The translations under genes were made by a program, and so were the position numbers. Source: Shewanella psychropiezotolerans (GTDB lineage: Bacteria; Pseudomonadota; Gammaproteobacteria; Enterobacterales; Shewanellaceae). From it: a stretch of 64,000 nucleotides of DNA. Below the pieces are notes generated by a model. It did no database searches and was not told the DNA's origin. It saw only the letters and a list, made by a program, of their open reading frames with translations. The first letter of the stretch is position 1. Each line of letters starts with the position of its first letter. Positions 36,597 through 46,460 of this stretch are shown piece after piece. The stretch lies in assembly GCF_007197555.1 (NCBI RefSeq), contig NZ_CP041614.1, forward strand, positions 860,001 through 924,000, in the 5' to 3' direction.

Positions 36597-37626
36597 CATA
36601 GTGCTATTTATATCATGTTGCGCAAATACCTATGCGTCGATAATTCATGCGAAAGTCACTGGGAACATGATTCAGTGGACGAATGCTACCACCAATGGTA
36701 ATGAAGTACAGCAATCAGTATGGCAGTCTAGTAACTCGTTCAATTTACTACCAGTACTGCGCTGGAGTCCAGCATTTTATCAAAACGCGTTAAGGTCATT
36801 AACATTTACTTCCCAATTAGGGGCAAGGGTAGAGACTGCTTTTAAAGATACCGGGATCGAATTTCGCACTGCAAATGCCTATAACACTGTCAATGGAGGT
36901 ATCGATGCTGGTCTTAATACAGGACCACAATGTCAAATAGGGGAAGATTCTGGAGGTGATTTTTTGCTAAAATCGGCTTCATCATGCGGTGTTGATTTTA
37001 CCTTAGTTCAACAGCAAAAATTAAGACCGTTTGATTTTTATCGTACCTTCTTTGAATTACCTGACTTATTAGCTGACTTTACTCAAGCTAATGTACCAGC
37101 GGGTCGTTATCTTGCTTCTTTCAGTCAACCAGTTGCATATTTCTTAATTTATGAACACCAACAAGTTGAATCTTACCAAATTTATTATGACCAGGTTAAA
37201 ATAGTTATTGATTATAAACCTAGCTTTATTTCGTCCATTAATCTAATAGGGGATGGCCAGTTTGAACTAGAGTATGATACTGAGGAACATAGTGTAAAAG
37301 GACAAACAAAATATGCTGTTAATGTAAGTGGATACATAAACCCAGGTATAAAGATGTCCTTCCTATCCTCAGGTGATGAGGATGACTTTTCTCTAGAACA
37401 TACTGAAACATCAAGTAAAATCCCATACGAATTATTATGTGACAAATGTAACGATAGACTCGTTATCAGCAATGGCGTTATGGGTGATGAATATGCAAAA
37501 ATTGGATTTATAGGTAATAATTTGAATTTCATTTTAGATTTCAGGTTTAATAATGTATATGCAGGAGAAGTAGATGAAGGAGATTATAGCGATGCCATCA
37601 CCATCATTTTCGAACTTGATTTATAA
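36577..37626 (+). CDS. Putative fimbrial tip adhesin (CooD/CfaE-like position)
   Basis: A protein of about 349 residues. I chose ATG 36577 (MRELLFSIVLFISCCANTYA, signal peptide) because 'gagg' lies 7 bases upstream; it overlaps the chaperone end by 20 bases. The mature part is beta-rich with four well-spaced cysteines ('GPQCQIGED', 'SSCGVDF', 'LLCDKCND') and closes with 'GDYSDAITIIFELDL', the kind of C-terminal donor strand seen in fimbrial subunits. Length and position after the chaperone match tip adhesins of CS1-type pili. No receptor-binding motif is identifiable. Confidence 0.55.
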   Translation: MRELLFSIVLFISCCANTYASIIHAKVTGNMIQWTNATTNGNEVQQSVWQSSNSFNLLPVLRWSPAFYQNALRSLTFTSQLGARVETAFKDTGIEFRTANAYNTVNGGIDAGLNTGPQCQIGEDSGGDFLLKSASSCGVDFTLVQQQKLRPFDFYRTFFELPDLLADFTQANVPAGRYLASFSQPVAYFLIYEHQQVESYQIYYDQVKIVIDYKPSFISSINLIGDGQFELEYDTEEHSVKGQTKYAVNVSGYINPGIKMSFLSSGDEDDFSLEHTETSSKIPYELLCDKCNDRLVISNGVMGDEYAKIGFIGNNLNFILDFRFNNVYAGEVDEGDYSDAITIIFELDL

Positions 37627-38389
37627 CATTAGGCTATTGATGTTTTCTGGCTTGTTACTTTCACCAATGTTGTATGCACAATCTGATGATATAAATTATA
37701 AGGTTAGTGCTGGTTTATATAACCCTAAAGGTGATGATGGTATTCAGCAAGAGTATTTTAAGTCATATTTTAATTTAGGAGTGAAATACGGACTAACTGA
37801 TTCATTTAGTATCAGTTTGGATACTTATATTTCAGATGAAGTTGACTCACATTTATATTTTGGCGGAAGCCTTGATTATACCTATAAGGTCAGTGATGAC
37901 TACGATGTTTTTGCACGTTTAGGTGGGGATGTTATGAATGATAACTTTGTACCTAAGGCAAGCTTTGGCATTGCAGCCCACTTATTTAGAAATATAATAT
38001 TTAATATAGAGAGTACGATGAGAAGTACTGAAGAGTTTTCTGAATATCAGTTTTCTATTGGTTTGAGTTATAAGTTCGGAAATGAAGGTATGACTAGTTC
38101 GATTCCTATTAAAACATCAGGTGAGATAGCTTTAGAATCAATCATCGAAACTGATTATTTAAATTCTTCTGATCACAATTCTGACAATTCTGACAATTCT
38201 GACAATTCTGACAATTCTGACAATTCTGACAATGAATCAAATGAATTTTATATCATAGTTAAAGGGGATACACTATGGGATATATCAGAACGATTTAATA
38301 TTAAACTGTCAAAGTTAATATCAATGAATGTTAGTGTTGTTAATAATCCTGATCTGATTTACCCCTGTACGCGTTTAATTTTAAAGTAG
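37592..38389 (+). CDS. Outer-membrane barrel with SDN linker and C-terminal LysM domain
   Basis: A protein of about 265 residues. I chose ATG 37592 because 'aaggag' lies 9 bases upstream and a signal peptide follows ('LLMFSGLLLSPMLYAQS'). Residues 30-160 look like a small eight-strand barrel ('YKVSAGLYNP', 'YFNLGVKYGLTDSFSISLDT', 'YQFSIGLSYKFG'). A disordered linker contains SDN repeated six times, and the last 45 residues are a LysM domain ('FYIIVKGDTLWDISERFNI'). LysM binds peptidoglycan, so the protein probably pins the outer membrane or the fimbrial usher to the cell wall. It overlaps the tip adhesin gene by 35 bases. Confidence 0.7.
   Translation: MPSPSFSNLIYNIRLLMFSGLLLSPMLYAQSDDINYKVSAGLYNPKGDDGIQQEYFKSYFNLGVKYGLTDSFSISLDTYISDEVDSHLYFGGSLDYTYKVSDDYDVFARLGGDVMNDNFVPKASFGIAAHLFRNIIFNIESTMRSTEEFSEYQFSIGLSYKFGNEGMTSSIPIKTSGEIALESIIETDYLNSSDHNSDNSDNSDNSDNSDNSDNESNEFYIIVKGDTLWDISERFNIKLSKLISMNVSVVNNPDLIYPCTRLILK
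38179..38232 (+). repeat. In-frame 9-bp tandem array (ttctgacaa x6)
   Basis: Six exact copies of the 9-mer ttctgacaa encode the SDN repeats of the barrel-LysM protein. Copy-number change would keep frame and alter only linker length. Confidence 0.97.
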
Positions 38390-38454
38390 AAATATTAACA
38401 TTTAATCATCATATATATCTCATCCATCGGAAACTACAACGAGAAATTAAACCA

Positions 38455-40739
38455 ATGATATATCTACAGAGATTTACGGTTTTGGCTATGCTGTCATTAT
38501 TTTTAATTGGATGCGGGGGGATGAGGCGACATCAGACACGGGAGGTGGTGGCAATGGGCCAGCCGAAAGTATATCTATTGATACACAAGATACATTGGAT
38601 TTTGCATCAGAAAGTGTCTTAACCTCTGTGGATTTAGCAAACAAAGTCAGAACAGATAGCGAGCATGAGTTACACATAACAAATATTGCCTTGCTCTCAG
38701 ATCGTAATAACTGTGACTTTATTGATATGGACGGACTTAAGTTTAGAATTGAAACCAATGGATCTCAAGTTTGTCGCTTCAGCTATACCGTTGAGCCTAT
38801 TAGTGACGATTTTTCGGGAAGTCAGTCGGGCATCAGTCAAATCGTTGTTTCCGATGTACGAGATACACGTGATGAAAATATATTGCCTGATTCTTTGCCA
38901 CCTATCAGCAAAATGGCTTATCAGTCTGAGGTTTTATCTCTTGATTTAACTCCATATTTACCTAATGGTTTTGTTCTTGATACTAAAAGTGTCGAGTTAG
39001 CCGGAACGACTGACACCGGAGAATTGGGCTCTTTCGAGTCTCAGGGGAGTAGCATAATTTATAGGGCCCCGGATGAGGCTCTGGGAGTAGTCAGAATTTA
39101 TTATTCAGCCATTAGTAATATGGATAATCTTCTTCCCGGTGTCATTTATGTCACTATTAGTGATCTCGCTAACGCCAACACAGCCCCGATAGCCAGTATC
39201 AACGAGACACTTGGAGATAAAATATTAGCTGATAGCCCGACAGATTCATTTTTAATAGATATAGAAGATTATGTTTTCGATGTTGACGGAGACAAACTAC
39301 AACTCATCGACGTTTATACTAACGGTTTAGGTTGGGCTAGCGATCTAACTCAATTTACGTTCGAATATAGTCCTAACCTAAGTGGCATGCAATATATCAC
39401 TTACATAGTGGCTGACCATCATGGTGGCTATGGTATTGGCACCTTAAATTTTTACGTTAGGTCATATGACATCATTTTTGATGCTGATCAAAATATAACG
39501 TTTTACCCGACGTACACATTAGAGGAGATTGCCAGCACCGAGGGCACGTTTAGTGATATATATGTTGAAAATGGAACGCAAGGTGAAGCTGGTGAATACC
39601 CCATTTTTAATGAAGACTTGGCTGATGCCTACTGTGTCACTCGAGGGCTGGTATTACCAAGAGCTTCTCAACTTCAGAGTTTATATACGGATCCATTAGG
39701 TAGTAGCTCTGTTTTTGAAACAAAATACAAATGGCCCTCAGGCTCCTCTTATATTGCAACCGATGGAACCTTTTCATTAAATGACGGGATTAGCAGTGCT
39801 GCAAGTGGTCAAGAAGGGTATGTATCGTGTGTAGAGCAAGTTGAATTTCCCAGTGACTACAATTTTAGCTCAAAGTACTTAGGTGCTGATTGGGATGAAA
39901 ATACCATAGTGCTGGCTTCTGCTGCTGTTGACGGAAACAACATACCACTGCCCCCAAGTAAATATGGATTAAAGTATAAAGTTGTAGATACCAATCCCGA
40001 AGGATTAGCTGGGGAAGTCATTGTCGAAGTACACGAGAATAATATCGTTGTAAAGAAGCGCTCTGATGCTGTATTTCAGGCCGTCCTAGAAATCACAGAC
40101 CTTATGGTGCAAGGGGACATACAAGATATTACCACGCTGATAGTCGGGACTGGAGCGTGTCCTAATGGGGTAAGCGTGAATGATACTCAGTATTTAGGCT
40201 GTATTCCAGTGCTGGATAATAGAGATACTAGTGAAAAATACACAGGGGCGGTAGCCGACCATATCCTGATTAACCTCGGCTATCAATTGGATCAATTTGG
40301 TGATGAGATTCCTTACCTTAAAACGTCAAATACAACCCCAGACTATTCCTATTATGATCTCAATGATGTTTCTGACATTTCTGAGTCAGTGATGAAATCC
40401 GCGATTAATCAGTATGCGCAAGATTATTGCGATATTGCTAACGCAGTCGAATTAGCTGGGCGTGACAATTGGACTTGGTACATCCAGAATCCAGATAATA
40501 CGATGAAAGAAGAGTGGTTTTCTGATGCTACTTTCCCGATGGCTCAAAATCTAACTAGATGGATATCTAATGAGGCTGGTATCGATCTTGCCATGTCAGG
40601 GCAAGGGGTGTTCTTTTTTAAAGACAAGACTACAAACCAGCTTAATCAGAATGTTGATACTCAGGCTATAGCATATCAACCTAGAGGATCGAGCGATCAT
40701 AAAGCTTGGCAGTACATCACATGTTACTCCCCAGATTGA
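38455..40739 (+). pseudogene. Large surface lipoprotein 1, frameshifted at the lipobox
   Basis: From ATG 38455 the frame gives a lipoprotein signal peptide ending in a lipobox ('MLSLFLIGC') and then leaves frame at G6 (38515-38520). The long frame continues from 'GDEATSDTGGGGNGPAESIS' to TGA at 40737. G7 would restore 761 residues. The mature protein has beta-sandwich regions: an Ig/cadherin-like domain ('NTAPIASINETLGDKILAD', 'IEDYVFDVDGDKLQL') and a later C-type-lectin-like region ('NEDLADAYCVTRGLVLPRAS', 'KYKWPSGSSYIATDG', 'GYVSCVEQ'). It is a close paralogue of the next gene. As read it would be untranslatable or unexported. Confidence 0.6.
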
Positions 40740-40891
40740 AAACTCAAGTCATGATCTAAATCCTTGGATAACAATCGAGGGACTTGGGTGTATTTTTAAT
40801 GTGGCTTGTTTTGTTATTAGGTCTATTTTTTAGCACCTCTACCGGCGTTTATATTCTATCCATTCACAACTATAGTGTGAGGCTTAATAAA

Positions 40892-43156
40892 TTGATTTAC
40901 TTAAATAAAGTTACTATTCTAGCTCTGCTGTCATTCATTTTACTCGGATGTGGGGGCCAAGAGACTGGATCGGATACAGATAACGGTGGTAATAAGCCAG
41001 CCGAGAGTATATCTATTGATACGCAGAGCACATTGGACTTTGTACCTGAAAGCGTCCTAACTTCGGTGGATTTAACCAGTAAAGTCAGATCCGATAGCGG
41101 ACAAGATTTACATATAACAGATATTACACCGCTGTCAGATTACAATAACTGTGACTTTGTTGATGTGAGTGGACTTAAGTTTAGAATTGAAACTGAGGAA
41201 GCCCAAGTTTGCCGCTTCCGTTATACCGTTGAGCCTGCGAGTGGTGATTTTTCAGGTAGTCAGTCAGGTATCAGCCAAATTGTCGTCTCCGATGAAAGTA
41301 CAGTATCTTCTCCCTTGCCTCCTATCAGCAAAACGGCGTATCAGTCAGAGGTGCTAGTTATTGATTTAACGTCTTATTTACCTGAAGGTTTTTCTCTTGA
41401 TAATACCAGTATCGAGTTGGTTGGATATACTGACACAGGAGATGTTGGTGCTTTTGAATCTCAGGGGAATAGCATCACTTATACTGCTCCTGATGAGGCT
41501 TTAGGGGTCGTTACAATTTATTATTCAGCCATTAACGATCTAATGGATATTCTTCCTGGTGTCATTTATGTCACGATTAGTGACACAGCTAATACAGCCC
41601 CGATAGTCAGTATTAACGTGGCACTTGAGGATAAAATATTAGCCGACAGTCCGACTGATTCATTTACTATAAATATAGAAGATTATGTGTCCGACGCTGA
41701 TGGAGATGAGCTACAACTGACCGAGGTTTTTACTAACGGTTTAGGCTGGGCGACTAATCTAACTCAATATACGTTTGAATATAATCCTAACCTAAGTGGC
41801 ATGCAATATCTTACATACATAGTGACTGACGATCGTGGCGGTTATGGTATTGGCACCTTGAATTTTAAGGTTCGGTCATATGGGATTATTTTTGATGACG
41901 ATCAAGATGTAACGTTTTATCCCACTTATACATTAGAGGAGGTTGCTAGTACCAATGGATCATTTAGTGGTACATACACCGAAAATGGAACACAAGGAGA
42001 GGCTGGTCAATATCCTATTTTTAATGAAGATTTGGCCGATGCTTACTGTGTAACCCGAGGACTGGTATTGCCAGCAATTTCTCAACTTCGGAGTTTATAT
42101 ACAGACCCATTAAGTAATAGCTCAGTTTTTACTAGTCAATACAAATGGCCCTCAGGCTCATCCTATATTGCAATCGATGGAATCTTTTCGTTATTTGATG
42201 GAGCTAGCAGTTTAACACAGGGGCAAGTGGGGTATGTATCGTGTATAGAGCAAGTCGAGTTGCCCAGCGACTATAATTTTAGTTCAAAGTACTTAGGCGC
42301 TGATTGGAATGAAAATAGCATAGTGTTAGCCTCTGCTGAGGTTAACGGGAACCATATTCCATTGCCTCCGAGTAAATATGAATTAGAGTATAAAGTTGTA
42401 GATACTAATCCGGCCAATCTAGCTGACCAAGTTATTGTTGAAGTACAAGAAAATAATATAATTGTTAAGCAAGCTTCTACTCGCGTATTTCAGGCTGTTT
42501 TAGAAATCACAGACCCCAATAATGTGCAGGGAAGTCTACAAGACACAACCACGTTAATTGTTGGGACTGGAGCGTGTCCTAATGGAGTCACTGTGAATGA
42601 TACTCAATATTTAGGCTGTATCCCTGTATTGGATAATAACGAGACTAGTGAAAAATACACAGCAGCGGTAGCCGACCATATCCTGATTAACTTGGGGTAT
42701 AAATTGGACCTATTTGGTGATGACATTCCTTATCTTACAACGTCAAATACAACTCCTGTTTACTCATATTACCGTACCGATATTTTAGGGCAATCAGAGT
42801 CAAGCATTAAACAATCCATAGGTCTATACGCACAAGACTACTGCGATATTCTTAATGCCGCTGAAGTGGGTGGGCGTGATAATTGGATATGGTATCAGCA
42901 AGGAGGCATATCAAATCCTCCTTCGCGTGAACAGTTTGAAAATCTAGAAGGTACATTAGCGGCAGAACTTACGCGCTGGATGAGTGATGCAACAGGGCTC
43001 AGTGTAGCAGACGTTGGTCAGGGCGTTTTTGTGTTCCAAGATAAAATTACACACCAATTGAATCAGGATGTAGATAACAATCGCATGAGATATCAATACA
43101 ATCCACAAAACCCTTGGAAAGCTTGGCAATATATTACATGTTACTCTTCTGATTAA
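40892..43156 (+). CDS. Large surface lipoprotein 2 (paralogue of lipoprotein 1)
   Basis: A protein of about 754 residues. I place the start at TTG 40892 (LIYLNKVTILALLSFILLGC), which lines up with the first paralogue's ATG and puts the lipobox 'ILLGC' at residue 20; GTG 40877 is an alternative. After the lipid-anchored Cys comes a low-complexity linker, an Ig/cadherin-like domain ('NTAPIVSINVALEDKI', 'IEDYVSDADGDELQLTEVF'), a C-type-lectin-like segment ('DLADAYCVTRGLVLPAISQL', 'YKWPSGSSYIAIDG', 'GYVSCIEQVE') and a C-terminal region with 'GACPNGVTVNDTQYLGCIPV'. I infer a surface adhesin. Similarity to paralogue 1 runs along the whole length. Confidence 0.65.
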   Translation: MIYLNKVTILALLSFILLGCGGQETGSDTDNGGNKPAESISIDTQSTLDFVPESVLTSVDLTSKVRSDSGQDLHITDITPLSDYNNCDFVDVSGLKFRIETEEAQVCRFRYTVEPASGDFSGSQSGISQIVVSDESTVSSPLPPISKTAYQSEVLVIDLTSYLPEGFSLDNTSIELVGYTDTGDVGAFESQGNSITYTAPDEALGVVTIYYSAINDLMDILPGVIYVTISDTANTAPIVSINVALEDKILADSPTDSFTINIEDYVSDADGDELQLTEVFTNGLGWATNLTQYTFEYNPNLSGMQYLTYIVTDDRGGYGIGTLNFKVRSYGIIFDDDQDVTFYPTYTLEEVASTNGSFSGTYTENGTQGEAGQYPIFNEDLADAYCVTRGLVLPAISQLRSLYTDPLSNSSVFTSQYKWPSGSSYIAIDGIFSLFDGASSLTQGQVGYVSCIEQVELPSDYNFSSKYLGADWNENSIVLASAEVNGNHIPLPPSKYELEYKVVDTNPANLADQVIVEVQENNIIVKQASTRVFQAVLEITDPNNVQGSLQDTTTLIVGTGACPNGVTVNDTQYLGCIPVLDNNETSEKYTAAVADHILINLGYKLDLFGDDIPYLTTSNTTPVYSYYRTDILGQSESSIKQSIGLYAQDYCDILNAAEVGGRDNWIWYQQGGISNPPSREQFENLEGTLAAELTRWMSDATGLSVADVGQGVFVFQDKITHQLNQDVDNNRMRYQYNPQNPWKAWQYITCYSSD

Positions 43157-43218
43157 AATTGAAGTTATGCTTGAATACTGCGGTGATAAACTAGGGGAAG
43201 AACCAAAATAGGTAAGGC

Positions 43219-43298
43219 TGAGCGGCGTTAAAACCTGCATGTGGCAGCAGGAACAGTTACTCGAGCTGCTTGGATTGATTGTGGGATCTGACTAGCCT
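43219..43298 (+). repeat. Right copy of qnr 3'-end repeat (putative island boundary)
   Basis: Eighty bases nearly identical to the qnr 3' end (four mismatches), starting at tgagcggcgttaaaacc and ending gactagcct. No other part of qnr is present, so this is a partial copy. It encodes '..CMWQQEQLLELLGLIVGSD' followed by TAG in the frame corresponding to qnr, showing it once was coding. Confidence 0.95.
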
Positions 43299-43312
43299 GA
43301 AATGCTAAATAA

Positions 43313-43324
43313 TACCGATTGGTA
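43313..43324. repeat. Solo end motif of the 265-bp element
   Basis: taccgattggta again, immediately outside the right qnr-end copy. It matches the terminal repeats at 1745 and 53361. The following hairpin is the napB terminator. Confidence 0.5.
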
Positions 43325-43333
43325 TAAAGAGTA

Positions 43334-43360
43334 AAAAAACCACCTCGAAAGGTGGTTTTT
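43334..43360 (-). terminator. Terminator downstream of napB
   Basis: The arms aaaaccacct / aggtggtttt form a stem with A/T tracts on both sides, so it can work in either direction. It lies about 50 bases downstream of the napB stop. Confidence 0.85.
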
Positions 43361-43406
43361 GCTTTTAATCTTCATGCTTTACAGCTTATGACTCGCAACT
43401 TCTAGC

Positions 43407-43831
43407 CTATTTAGCCGAGAAATCATTCTCGACTAGGGGCTGCTTGTTATCAGCTTGAGGAACATGGCACTGAGTACAATTGTAGTAGTGCTTGTTCAAC
43501 TTGCTATCGGCAAGCAGGTGAGATGCATCGATCTCAGTAGCTTTCATGCGCTTAGCTTTCGCCGGGCTGTGGCAGTTCATACAGCTGTTTTTCTTGAGGT
43601 TGATCGGGTATTGCGCCTTATGGGGATCAAAGGAGGCTGATGCACAAACGTACGCTCGATTGACTTACCACGCTTGGGGTAAGTAGGCGCTACATCGGCG
43701 GCGCGCACTTCAGTGATCTCTGATTGCCCAAGAGAGGCGATATTAACAGGATCCGCTTGAGTGTCAGCTTGTTGTCCCGAGCATGCATTGAGCATAAATA
43801 GCATGGCGACGGCAGTAAGTAATTTTTTCAT
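43407..43831 (-). pseudogene. napB: Periplasmic nitrate reductase diheme cytochrome subunit NapB, frameshifted
   Basis: From ATG 43831 (with 'ggagataaa' just upstream) the frame encodes a signal sequence and 'ADVAPTYPKRGKSIERTFVH', 'QPPLIP', then shifts. The true continuation 'HKAQYPINLKKNSCMNCHSP' and 'YYNCTQCHVPQADNKQPLV' sits in the next frame and ends at TAG 43407. It carries both haem-binding motifs, CMNCH and CTQCH. One extra C in 'gatcccc' (about 43622-43625) would restore a 141-residue NapB. NapB passes electrons to NapA, so a real lesion would impair the system. Because the rest of the gene is clean, a base-calling error is quite possible. Confidence 0.85.
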
Positions 43832-43914
43832 TTTATCTCCTAGGGGACGAGCAAGCGCCCGTCCTCTGTGTAGGTGCATGAATCTCTAGTGTTATTTAGA
43901 GTGATTCATCTCAA

Positions 43915-46410
43915 TTAGACTTTCATCACCTTGACCGGGCACTTCTTGAAATCCGTCTCTTTAGAGAGGGGATCCGTGGCATCCAATAACAACTTGTTGA
44001 CCAGCTGGCGAGCGTCGAAGAATGGCATAAATGCCACTCCTCTCGGCGGCTTGTTGCGGCCCTTAGTTTCTACACGAGTCTTGATCTCACCGCGAGGTGA
44101 GGCCACTAGGACTTCATCACCACGCTTAACCCCGCGCGCTTTTGCGTCTTCTGGATGAAGGAAGATCTGTGCATCCGGGTAGGCACGATGTAGCTCAGGG
44201 ACACGAGCCGTCATAGAGCCAGTGTGCCAATGTTCAAGCACGCGACCGGTCGATAGCCAGAGATCGAATTCTTCGTTTGGTTCCTCTGCAGCAGGCTCAT
44301 AGGGTAGGGCGAAGATCACCGCCTTACCGTCCGGCTTACCGTAGAAGTTGAAGCCTTCGCCGGCCTTAACATAAGGATCGCTACCTTCGACAAAGCGGCG
44401 CAGGGTTTCTTTGCCGTTGACCACAGGCCAACGTAAACCGCGAGTCTCGTGATAAGTATCGAAATCGGCTAAATCGTGGGCATGACCACGTCCAAACTGG
44501 GCGTACTCTTCGAATAAGCCTTTCTGTAAGTAGAAGCCAAATGCCTCAGATTCATCATTTAGCTCGGCCTTACAATCTGAAGTGGGGAACTTATTGACTT
44601 CACCGTTAGCAAAGAGCACGTCATAGAGTGTCTTATCTGCCAAGTCTGGTTGCTTAGCGATAAGTTCGCTTGGCCATACCTCAGAGACTTTGAAGCGCCT
44701 AGAAAACTCTACTAGCTGCCAAAGATCAGACTTAGCGCCTTCGGGTGGCTTCACTTGTTGATGCCACATATGAGTACGACGCTCGGCGTTACCGTAGGCG
44801 CCCTCTTTTTCTACCCACATGGCTGTGGGAAGAATAAGGTCGGCGGCCATGGCCGAGACCGTTGGGTATGGATCTGAAACTACGATGAAGTTTTCCGGGT
44901 TACGGAAACCAGGTAAGATCTCTTCATTGATGTTAGCGCCAGCCTGGACGTTATTAGTACACATGGTCCAGTAACAGTTCAGCTTGCCATCTTTGAGCAT
45001 ACGGCTCTGAAGTACGGCGTGATATCCCGGCTTAGGTGGAATCGTGCCTGCTGGAACCTGCCAGAGTTTTTCGGTGATGGCTCTGTGCTTAGGATTCTTA
45101 ACCACCATGTCGGCAGGAAGGCGGTGAGAGAAAGTGCCTACTTCACGGGCGGTACCACAAGCCGATGGTTGACCCGTTAGCGAGAACGGACTGTTGCCAG
45201 GCGTTGCTATCTTGCCAGTCAAGAGGTGGATGTTGTAGAGCATGTTGTTGGCCCAGACGCCACGTGTGTGCTGGTTAATTCCCATGGTCCACAGGCTCAT
45301 CACCTTGATAGAAGGGTCGGCGTACGCCTTGGCCATCTCTTCTAATTTTTCAGGCTCGACGCCACTCATCTTAGCGGTGTACTCGAGAGTATAAGTGCTA
45401 ACGAACTTGGCATATTCATCGAAGCTGATAGGCGTCGATGAGCCCTTACCTGGATTCTTGGCTTTTTGCTCGAGCGGATGCTCGGGACGCAGTCCATAAC
45501 CAATATCAGTCGTGCCAAGAACAAATTTAGTGTGCTTGCTGACGAATTCTTTATTCACCGCATCGTTTTCAATGATGTAGTTAGCTATGTAGTTCAGGAT
45601 GACAAGATCAGTTTGTGGACGGAACACCATGGCATTATCGGCTAAGTCGAAGCTACGATTCTGAAATGTAGACAGTACATGCACACGACTGGTAGGGCTG
45701 CTCAGACGACGATCAGACAGACGAGCCCATAGGATTGGGTGCATCTCAGCCATATTCGCGCCCCACAACACGAAATGATCGGCAGCCTCTAAATCATCAT
45801 AGCAGCCCATTGGCTCATCAATGCCAAAAGTACGCATGAAACCACCTACGGCCGATGCCATACAGTGACGTGCATTAGGATCTATGTTGTTGGTGAGGAA
45901 ACCTGCCTTGTGTAGTTTAGAGGCGGCGTAGCCTTCCCATATCGTCCACTGGCCAGAGCCAAACATGCCCACAGCTGTAGGCCCTTTGGTCTTTAACGTG
46001 TGCTTCCACTTTTCAGCCATGGTATCTAAGGCGGTATCCCAGCTCACCGGAGTAAACTCACCTTCTTTGTCATACTTACCATCTGTCATACGCAGCAGCG
46101 GCGTGGTTAGACGATCCTTGCCATACATGATCTTCGATAGGAAGTAACCCTTGATACAGTTTAGGCCCTTGTTGACTGGGCTTTCTGGGTCACCTTGTGT
46201 GGCAACGACTTTGCCATTTTTGGTTCCGACCAAGACGCTACAACCCACACCACAAAAACGGCATGGTGCTTTATCCCACTTGATATCGTCCTTCTGCTCA
46301 GCGGCTTCGACTAACTTCACTGGCAGAGTGACACCAACGGCTGTTGCAGCGGCAACGGCGGCGTTGGCTTTCAGAAACTCGCGACGGCTAATGCTCATGG
46401 TGTTCCTCAC
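43915..46410 (-). CDS. napA: Periplasmic nitrate reductase catalytic subunit NapA
   Basis: An 831-residue molybdenum enzyme that reduces nitrate to nitrite in the periplasm. It has a twin-arginine signal (SRREFLK, so it is exported folded), the iron-sulfur motif '[10 protein letters not shown]' with a fourth Cys in 'GLNCIKGYF', the molybdenum-ligand Cys in '[12 protein letters not shown]', and molybdopterin-binding segments to the end ('[15 protein letters not shown]'). Length equals known NapA. The start could be Met 1 or the internal ATG at 46398 (MSISRREFL). It is preceded by napD and followed by napB. Confidence 0.97.
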   Translation of the reverse strand: MRNTMSISRREFLKANAAVAAATAVGVTLPVKLVEAAEQKDDIKWDKAPCRFCGVGCSVLVGTKNGKVVATQGDPESPVNKGLNCIKGYFLSKIMYGKDRLTTPLLRMTDGKYDKEGEFTPVSWDTALDTMAEKWKHTLKTKGPTAVGMFGSGQWTIWEGYAASKLHKAGFLTNNIDPNARHCMASAVGGFMRTFGIDEPMGCYDDLEAADHFVLWGANMAEMHPILWARLSDRRLSSPTSRVHVLSTFQNRSFDLADNAMVFRPQTDLVILNYIANYIIENDAVNKEFVSKHTKFVLGTTDIGYGLRPEHPLEQKAKNPGKGSSTPISFDEYAKFVSTYTLEYTAKMSGVEPEKLEEMAKAYADPSIKVMSLWTMGINQHTRGVWANNMLYNIHLLTGKIATPGNSPFSLTGQPSACGTAREVGTFSHRLPADMVVKNPKHRAITEKLWQVPAGTIPPKPGYHAVLQSRMLKDGKLNCYWTMCTNNVQAGANINEEILPGFRNPENFIVVSDPYPTVSAMAADLILPTAMWVEKEGAYGNAERRTHMWHQQVKPPEGAKSDLWQLVEFSRRFKVSEVWPSELIAKQPDLADKTLYDVLFANGEVNKFPTSDCKAELNDESEAFGFYLQKGLFEEYAQFGRGHAHDLADFDTYHETRGLRWPVVNGKETLRRFVEGSDPYVKAGEGFNFYGKPDGKAVIFALPYEPAAEEPNEEFDLWLSTGRVLEHWHTGSMTARVPELHRAYPDAQIFLHPEDAKARGVKRGDEVLVASPRGEIKTRVETKGRNKPPRGVAFMPFFDARQLVNKLLLDATDPLSKETDFKKCPVKVMKV

Positions 46411-46460
46411 TCTTTTTTCTATTGTTTAATTTGACGGTAATCTTTGATTAGATTTGATTT

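Larger units (their letters stand above)
29645..43218. mobile_element. Putative genomic island inserted at the 3' end of qnr
   Basis: This 13.6-kb block is bounded by direct copies of the last ~80 bp of qnr, is visibly richer in A and T than the flanks, and carries a self-contained set of surface-adhesion genes plus a regulator. These are typical signs of acquired DNA integrated at a gene end. I found no integrase, transposase or resolvase inside it, so either it was moved in trans, recombined through homologous qnr ends, or has lost its mobility gene. The alternative is a former tandem qnr pair with the second copy mostly replaced. Confidence 0.6.

Noticed and set aside
38179..38232. Possible CRISPR or intergenic minisatellite
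   Set aside because: An in-frame 9-bp repeat inside a coding sequence, encoding SDN.
29645..43218. Prophage or integron interpretation of the qnr-flanked block
   Set aside because: No phage structural gene, integrase or attC-like cassette pattern is present.
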